This document shows positions 57,560 through 64,000 of a stretch of 64,000 nucleotides of DNA, one piece after another. Position 1 is the first letter of the stretch. Every line of letters starts with the position of its first letter. Made by a program: the position numbers and the translations under genes. The DNA is from Liolophura sinensis. Lineage: Eukaryota; Mollusca; Polyplacophora; Chitonida; Chitonidae. Below the pieces are notes generated by a model that worked only from the letters and a program-made list of their open reading frames with translations, had not been told where the DNA came from and did no database searches. The stretch covers positions 17,258,018 to 17,322,017 of the forward strand of contig NC_088301.1 of assembly GCF_032854445.1 (NCBI RefSeq), in the 5' to 3' direction.

Positions 57560-58640
57560 TAAAAAAAGCAGTCACAGTTATTCATCAGTGAGCCATCTCA
57601 AATTATCTTGAAGAGGAGGAGAGTTTTGAAACCAGTAACGCGGACATAGACTATAGCTGAGACACCAGAAGATACACACAGTATCTGTAGCATCAAAACG
57701 GCGCAATGGTTTGGAAGTTAGCACTCCAAGTCACTGATAAGAAATCTCATCATTTTAACCTGCTGCCATTTTGTTTTGGTCCATGTACATGGTGGATTCA
57801 GCTACTGTTTATTTTGTAAGTTGTTCTCCAGTGCTGTATTACCAGAAAGAAGATGATTTAGACTAGTTTGTTTTACAGTAGATGCACAACAATGGGTTTA
57901 GGACAAACTCCATCTAGTAACAGACCCAGTCTTCACTGCTGTCTTCGCGCATCATCTACATTGTTTTTCATTACAGAAATTCTTGACATGCAACTCTAAA
58001 TTCCTTCTGCTGAATAATCCTGTACTACAAAATATAACATATGTTTCATATATATATTTTATATTACACCACAACTTGTAAATAATTTCAAATACGGCAG
58101 TGTCAGAAACAGGGCTTAGAGTGAAGTTGATAGGAGATTAGGTATCTGGTGTCACTTTGCCCCAAGACATCCCAGAGCATGCCACTCACTTTCTGACGTC
58201 ACCCATGTCAGTGATGTATTGCCGTCGAAACTGTGCTTGTGCAGTTCAACGTTATTACATAGAAAAAAATGATCTAACTTCATTTTCTTTGTAAGAATAT
58301 GAATTTTTAACATATCGATGTGTAGAGCTGGTGCTGTAAAGTAAAACTTACTAAACGCAATTTACAGAGTGTGACTGATTTACAGCCAGCTGAATATAGG
58401 CGACTCGCTGAAAGAAACAGACTATTGTGTATGCCATCTGTCCTATGGGGGTGAATAAACCTATTCTCCTACCCCTCCCAAGTAGTCTTACTTGTCCTCA
58501 CTGTAAAAATATTTGAGAGTAAAACCTAAACTGTACTCACATTTAATGCTGATTGTGTAGTAATATAAAGTGTGGAAAATTAAAAGTACAGTGCCGTCTT
58601 GTGTGTTTTCACAGCTATAATAGTGCTGTAAAAGCCCAAA
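57560..58640 (+). repeat. Duplicated spacer, second copy of 51470-52640
   Basis: Same strings in the same order as 51470-52640, including agtgaagttgatagga and cagccagctgaatataggcg. Non-coding; it directly precedes the copy D duplication. Confidence 0.82.
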
Positions 58641-59339
58641 CATCAGTCATTGATGTGATGAACTGTTAAGTGTGGCATACATAATTACCAGTATTACAAA
58701 GTAAGAGGTAAGGTGAGTGTATGTAATTCGATGGCAAAACCCATGCTGTATATGTACACCAGGTATTTGTATAGAGAACTGTTTGCAGAGTACTGTGGTA
58801 TACGATATAGAAAAATGGTGCGCATACATATAAAGAGATCATTAAAAAAACCCAGGCGAGGACCTGTCCCACACGGCAACCTCAGTCGGGCTATTGTGTC
58901 ACGCCTGAGACAGCTTATTCATGTGTAGAGCTCGTGTTGTAACGTACAACTGACTAAAGGCAATTAACAGAGTATACCAGAGCATGCCACTCGGTTTTGA
59001 ATAATTCTGACGTCACCCATGTCAGTGATGTATTGCCGTCGAAAATGTGCTTGTCCAGTTTAACGTTATTACTTAGAAAAAAAAATGATCTAACTTCATT
59101 TTCTTTGTAATGATGTGAATTTTTAACATATCGATGTGTAGAGCTCGTACTGTAACGTACAACTGACTAAAGGCAATTAACAGAGTATGACTGATTTACA
59201 GCCAGCTGAATATAGGCGACTCGCTGAAAGAAACAGACTATTCTGTATGCCTCAAACTGCACTCACATTTAATGCCCATTGTGTAGTAACATAAAGTGTG
59301 GAGAATTAAAAGTACAGTGCCGTCTTGTGTGTTTGTTTC

Positions 59340-59361
59340 TTTGACGAACTTGTTCGTCAAA
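59340..59361. repeat. Perfect short palindrome
   Basis: tttgacgaac, tt, gttcgtcaaa: a 10-bp perfect inverted repeat with a 2-base loop, followed at once by gccgtttgacggc. It sits at the junction of the copy D insert and may mark how the insert formed. Confidence 0.8.
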
Positions 59362-59514
59362 GCCGTTTGACGGCTTGTCTTTGACGAACTGTTCACTCCG
59401 CTATGTTAATTTCAACTCTTACTACTTAAGATCATATTATATAGTCACATTTTTTAGTGATTTTTGGTGATATTCAGTGTGCCGACAACTCAAGGTTCTG
59501 CTGGCTTGTCCGGT

Positions 59515-59648
59515 CGTACATGCGAATGGTTGCCAACAGCCCTGTGGAGGTCGTTTCCCCAGTCACTTCTGGATTTTCTTCCACTATAATTCTGGCCGCC
59601 GTAGTATAAGCAAAAAAAATATGAGTATAGCGTAAAACATAAATAAAT
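59515..59648 (+). mobile_element. SINE family 1 fragment (duplicate of 294-426)
   Basis: Same truncated element, including ctggccgccgtagtataag. Inherited by duplication. Confidence 0.75.
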
Positions 59649-60349
59649 TAGGTGTGCCGAATAATTAAATTCATAAAATAGAACATTTGCGAGAACCAAT
59701 CAATTGGATCTGTTCCACAATCATCACATTTAACATTAAAAACGTATGACTTGAAACAGACCTTACTGAACAACTAAGAATGCATATAATGTAGGACATT
59801 AGGACGAAACCATGCAAGTAGAAGCAGATGTTAAAAAGACGTAAAGTATGGTGTAGGCGAATGAATGAAATCAGTATTCAAATCGTGTATTATTCTAGTA
59901 TGTAAGTTGACGATAATAAAATATGTATCTCGGTTGCGCTTTGATTGCAACTCTTCATGCATTGTATACCAAACGTGGCGATCTAATTCAACGCGATGGA
60001 TATATAGTCTAAGGACCGTATATCTTTAAACATGATAATCTTTAAACTTTGCTACACCCCACATGGGAGAATTACACATAAAAAAGATTTAAATTCAATA
60101 GAAATAATGCACTTCTCAATCTGTATTATTATTTATTTTACAACTCATGGTAACAGGCTGCAGTTTTAGGTGTTATGTCTGTGTTAAGATTAAGATATAT
60201 GATTTCTATGCCTATTGTCCCATAACTAAGTGCCTTATCCACCCACTAACTTAAATGGGCCAAATCAACATTTACATAAAGATGTAATAAAATCTAACCT
60301 AACGAACATGTATTCTAAAAGTTAATTATGGGGTGTCTATTAATTTCAG

Positions 60350-60454
60350 TTTTTGGCCAGCTGTGTGGCAACTGCTTAAGTCAGTGTAATGAGGAAACCG
60401 GAGAATGTTCCGGAAAGTGTGCTCTTGGCTGGGATGGTCCTACTTGTTCCAGAC
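60350..60454 (+). CDS. Copy D exon: EGF-like domain 1 (open)
   Basis: Acceptor taatttcag|tt and donor gac|gttagt; phase 1 to 1, 105 nt, open, reading FGQLCGNCLSQCNEETGEC and GWDGPTCSR. The donor is weaker than gene A's gtaagt. The following exons are broken, so a complete product is unlikely. Confidence 0.7.
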
Positions 60455-60620
60455 GTTAGTATCACAATACAAACATTTGAATTTATACATGATGTGTTAG
60501 CATCCATATACATGTACATGTTGTTACATATTTAGGTAAATTTTTATCTGTCAGCTGTTTTCATTATATATTAGACAACCTACAGTGGTAAAGCAAAGTA
60601 AAAAATTATATTAATTTTTT

Positions 60621-60690
60621 ACTGATTGATTAATGTTTTACGCCGTACTCAAGAATATTTCAAATTCCGTCAAAATTATGGTTGGAAGAA
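60621..60690 (-). mobile_element. SINE family 1 fragment (duplicate of 1398-1472)
   Basis: gttttacgccgtactcaag then aatatttca; inherited by duplication. Confidence 0.68.
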
Positions 60691-60929
60691 AAGAGACAGG
60701 AGCCAGTAGACAATGTGATTAGAAAACAGTAAAAGCATGTTCAAATTTCACTTTTAAAGGTTTTTAAGTGATATAGGTTTATATCTGGCATAATGTAAAG
60801 GCGAAAAGGTATATATATTTCAATGTACTAGGAGTATTATCAACTGCGTGTAAGCGTTAAACTTAACAAAATCAAAACTTCTAATTGCAGCTTCAGTAGT
60901 GGCCCATAAAATCAGCATTTGCTCATTGC

Positions 60930-61056
60930 AGCAACTTGCGGATGGTCGTGGGTTTCCCCGGGCTTGGTTTCCACCCAACATAATGCTGGCCGCCGTTGTA
61001 TCAACGAAATATCCTTGAGTACAGGGTAAACCAAAAAATCAAATGAATAAATAAAT
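60930..61056 (+). mobile_element. SINE family 1, 3' half (duplicate of 1986-2254, truncated)
   Basis: gcggatggtcgtgggtttcc, tggccgccgttgtatcaacg and the AAAT tail remain. The head was removed by the deletion that distinguishes copy D from copy A. Confidence 0.82.
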
Positions 61057-61466
61057 CATTCAGTCCGCAGATACATGACCTTGACGCGTACATCTTTGGC
61101 TAATGTGTCTAAGGCCTAATGAGTAGCCTGGCAATGTGCGTTAGCTTCCTTGTTCTTCAAAATTGGCTATTATTTAAGTAGAGTATGGATGGATGAGGGT
61201 TTAATTTGAAGTAAAATCTAGTTTACTTTTATTCTTGTTTAACAATGAAGAAACGATCCGCTCCATTTCTGATGCATTTCTAAGCATTAATAACTAAAGG
61301 ACGTTTGTTGTATGTGTGCACAAAAATGTTCGCCATTTAACAATTAACATGGAAAAGGATGCTGCTCTGACAGCATCATTTATAAAATACGTCAAACTTT
61401 ACTCAGCAACATGTAACCATGATATCTAACACCATGTTGATGCTAATACTGTGCTTCCGATGGCAG

Positions 61467-61704
61467 GAATGTGGCATTTAACCAAAGCACGACACAGTCT
61501 TCGGATTATAGCAATAACGGGTTCAGCTTCACCTCCGACTCGCCGTTGATGGTAGGACTGGACATAAGATTTTCACGACACCATATACATGTACTTTTAC
61601 CGAAATCCACATCCCGCGTTCTGGACGGTGGCCCTGGATGCACAGTACAATATCTATAGGTTCAGGATATATAACAGGAATGATTTTTGGCTGCAACGGT
61701 CCGT
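61467..61704 (+). pseudogene. Copy D exon: first lectin half, frameshifted
   Basis: Acceptor gatggcag and donor t|gtaagt are kept, but length is 238 against 243 nt. Relative to gene A there is a 1-base loss after the acceptor, another at cctccgactcg, a 4-base loss near the CTHT region and a 1-base gain near the end. The recognisable piece is AFNQSTTQSSDYSNNGF. Confidence 0.85.
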
Positions 61705-62090
61705 GTAAGTTAACTTTTTAATGTCCTTAAAGAAGTTGATCTGGTCGAGAGTCCATGCATCTTATCTTCCTGTAATGAATCTCCAGTAAGGTTGCAAGCT
61801 CAGATTTAGCCTTTGTTGTTCCATGTTGTGGTTTTAAAGCAGGTGGTTGTCAATTACCTGCCAAGCTTCGCTGGTTTTCCCAGGCTTTTTTCGAGGAATG
61901 AGTTCTTAATATCGAAACCAGTCATATGCGGTTTAACACTATGAATTAAAAAATGCGTTCTAATTTCATCCCCATGGCTAGAGCATTGAACCCCAAAATA
62001 TCCATGTTTGAGCTTCCAGGTGTAGAATATAAGGCGACTGTTGAAAGAATTGAACTATATTTCAAACAAATTCTGTTGTTTTTGATTCAG

Positions 62091-62294
62091 GTGGTCAACA
62101 TCTTAACGGCTTCTCTCTGTCCGTTGGAAACTCCTCCCAGAATTACAAAGTCTGTTACCAGGACACCACCACAGCCGAAAAAGGTCCCGGGGATATTATC
62201 GGACGCACTTTGTAACGTCAGTGGTCCTGTGTTTGGGGACACTGTAAATATCTCGATATACAAACCACTTAGTCTGTGTGAAGTACAGATTTTG
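62091..62294 (+). pseudogene. Copy D exon: second lectin half, frameshifted
   Basis: Acceptor tttgattcag|gt; reads QHLNGFSLSVGNSSQ and KVCYQDTTTAEKGPGDII. A 1-base insertion then produces TAA. A 6-base deletion and loss of one base at the donor (tttg|gtaagt) follow. The Arg of RLNGF is also changed to His. Confidence 0.85.
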
Positions 62295-62512
62295 GTAAGT
62301 TTCTTAGACAACGAATTACACATCTACATAAATTAATAGTGTGAGAACGATTCCATGCTTATGAGATCACAAAAGCACACAAACAACTGGCTTTCACAAA
62401 CCCAGCGGATGGTTAAGTCTGCCGAACCGACGACTTGAGATTTCTCATGATGTTGTATATCGCCGGTCACCGGGAAGTTATATACGTGTCCACGTCACAG
62501 ATGCCGCCCGCG

Positions 62513-62630
62513 GTGGACCGGTGGCGATAATGTATTTATTGGTTGTAGACCGCTGGCGACAATGTATTTATTGGCTGTTGGTTTGCAGGCGATAATGTGT
62601 TTATTGCGGTGGGCCACTGGCAATTTTGCA
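62513..62630. repeat. Short tandem repeat expanded in copy D
   Basis: ggcgataatgtatttat with a g/t-rich linker occurs about four times here and twice at the matching place in copy A (3738-3785). Confidence 0.75.
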
Positions 62631-63012
62631 TTACCTATGAGCTACAGGTTAAGAAAAGAAACATAACGTATTTCATGGGTAAATATAGCGTTTTGTTATG
62701 CCAAAAGCTTCTACTGAAAATGGCTGGAGTGAAAAAAAACATCAGCAAGATGTCTAAAGGAAATCTCGGATCAGCAATGAGTTAGAGTAAAGAAAAGAGT
62801 GGAACTAAATATGTGTTAGATGCATTTGACTTATAAAAGGTATTGCAATCGTCTTCTGATTGACGTGAGAACATAAAAATGATTTCACAGTCATTTTTTC
62901 ATTTGACTTTAGGAATTTCTGTGTTCCTACACGTGTGTTAAGGTCCTATCAAAAGAATTCGTAATGTGTAGGCCTGTTATGTAAGTTGGTTCATTGTGTA
63001 TGTATGTATCAG

Positions 63013-63155
63013 TATGTGCCCCCGGGACGTATGGACCATACTGTGGGAGGAGATGTGGGAACTGTGCTAAGGGACCGTCTGTATGTAACACAACATCCGG
63101 GCACTGTCCACAGGGAACACCCAGGTGGGATACTCTGGTCTGAAATGTGACACAG
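63013..63155 (+). pseudogene. Copy D exon: EGF-like domain 2, frameshifted
   Basis: Acceptor tgtatcag|ta; reads CAPGTYGPYCGRRCGNC and PSVCNTTSGHCPQGTPR. A 7-base deletion relative to 4156-4305 (143 vs 150 nt) removes the CMEG codons and runs into TGA. Confidence 0.86.
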
Positions 63156-63598
63156 GTAATTTTTTAATTTTATCGCCAGTTATAAACAAATGCTACATGT
63201 TCTTTTAAATTTCTGTAAAGCAATTTAGCAAAGTATGAGTGACATATTATAATCGCTTCCTATGAAATTCACCATTGAAGAATATACTCCTCTCCATTTC
63301 TTGTTTATCATATAAGGATGTTTAAATCCGGCAGGAACAATGACAGTTATGTCATCCAAAGATCAAGGTAATACATTACTTTTTACCATACTTCAACTTC
63401 TTCTACATAATTTTGGTGTTCTTTAGTTCCCACACATGTAGGATATCCTCAAAACGATTTGTCGGATGCTATGCTATGGTAGTTTTAGTTAATGAGAACA
63501 CATGTGTTTTATGTTGAGGACAATCACATCACATACATTTTATATAAACAGTATTTTCATTTTAAATACTGTATAAAAGTACATGTACTCAGCCTGTG

Positions 63599-63959
63599 AT
63601 GACCGCTTCGGTGGCCTAATAGGTTAAAGCGTTTGCTTTGAAGTCGGGAGACACAGGATCAAAACTAAATCAAGTTATATCAAACACTTTAAAAATGGAT
63701 CTTGGGACTCTTGTCCCTCAGCACCGTTGGGTTGGAGGAGGGACAAACGACTGGTTGGACCAGTGTAAGTTATAGTGTGACTGGGGTCCGGTACCTGTGG
63801 CATGATACTGATCAGTGGCGGTCTCATTTTGGCGGCATCGATTAGCCCGGCCACATGATATATTATATGTACATGTGCACAAAGGTAATGACTTTTCGTT
63901 GTCATATGTCTAAAAATTGTTAAGTACATGTACGACGTTTAGCACCAAACATACAAACA
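63599..63959 (+). mobile_element. SINE family 2 (duplicate of 4751-5112)
   Basis: gaccgcttcggtggcctaat, cgactggttggaccagtg, cggtctcattttggcggcat and the gacgtttagcaccaa tail; inherited by the segmental duplication. Confidence 0.85.
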
Positions 63960-64000
63960 CATTGTAACCCTTGGACACACGAATCAGATTGTGAGATGAA

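Larger units (their letters stand above)
58770..64000 (+). repeat. Right copy of the ~5.2-kb segmental duplication (copy D)
   Basis: Starts tatagagaactgtttgcaga exactly like base 1 and follows 1-5153 to the window edge. It contains an extra spacer-derived insert (58921-59345) and lost about 430 bases where copy A has 1706-2125. Three of its four exons are frameshifted. Confidence 0.9.

Noticed and set aside
58666..58879. Overlapping minus frames
   Set aside because: They span the junction of duplicated spacer and copy D, and the equivalent sequence at base 1 shows no conserved frame.

Overview
This is eukaryotic (metazoan) DNA. It is AT-rich and intron-rich, with short phase-matched exons inside long introns crowded with transposon debris, and no prokaryotic-style genes. 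Two tRNA-derived SINE families (3' tails near CTTGAGTACGACGTAAAAC and TTAAGTACGACGTTTAGCACC), PIF/Harbinger, Tc1, Penelope-like and tyrosine-recombinase elements, and an EGF plus F-type-lectin (FTP) receptor gene together suggest a mollusc, most likely a bivalve. The species assignment is inference.

The core of the window is a tandem array of paralogous genes on the + strand. Each is built as signal peptide, EGF-like, FTP/F5-8C-like lectin domain (two exons), EGF-like repeats, one transmembrane helix, and a short cytoplasmic tail with tyrosine motifs (YNT, YEAI, YVNL). Gene A (exons at 1127, 2671, 3301, 4156, 14401, 18474, 18793; stop 18994) is open in every visible exon. Its exons join in one frame (1166 nt, giving 387 residues from the first full codon); its first exon lies left of the window. 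Gene B (30023-40034) keeps an intact EGF exon, TM exon and tail but has a stop codon in its lectin exon and broken extra EGF exons. Copy C (55849-56320) retains only damaged TM and tail exons. Copy D (58770 to the right edge) duplicates positions 1-5153 but carries several frameshifts. A signal-peptide exon with a TATA-like box (49261-49321) has the phase needed to join the first EGF exon and is the only visible start of such a gene. Two orphan 3'-UTR-like relics near 45 kb suggest further lost copies.

Layout: 1-20.6 kb gene A and its 3' flank. The 10-kb intron 4306-14400 holds SINEs, a relic EGF exon, a locally duplicated Harbinger element with terminal inverted repeats and a Myb/SANT-like reading frame. 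The intron 14554-18473 holds a Penelope-like RT fragment split by a Tc1 element, and a minisatellite. 20.6-30 kb is intergenic, with minisatellites, a non-autonomous inverted-repeat element and a decayed Crypton/KIAA1958-like tyrosine recombinase. 30-42 kb is gene B, with mariner, non-LTR RT, Penelope-like and tyrosine-recombinase fragments in its introns and one unexplained cysteine-rich reading frame. 42.9-44.6 kb is a 76-bp satellite array. 45-53.9 kb holds UTR relics, SINEs, the signal-peptide exon and duplicated non-coding blocks. 53.9-58.7 kb is copy C with its own Penelope-like and SINE insertions, followed by duplicated spacer. 58.8-64 kb is copy D.

The genes look like a birth-and-death family of membrane-anchored lectin/EGF receptors resembling the Draper/CED-1/MEGF10 class in layout. 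A role in glycan recognition, phagocytosis or immunity is inference from domains and tail motifs only. All exon calls come from reading frames, splice-site context and comparison between copies inside this window.
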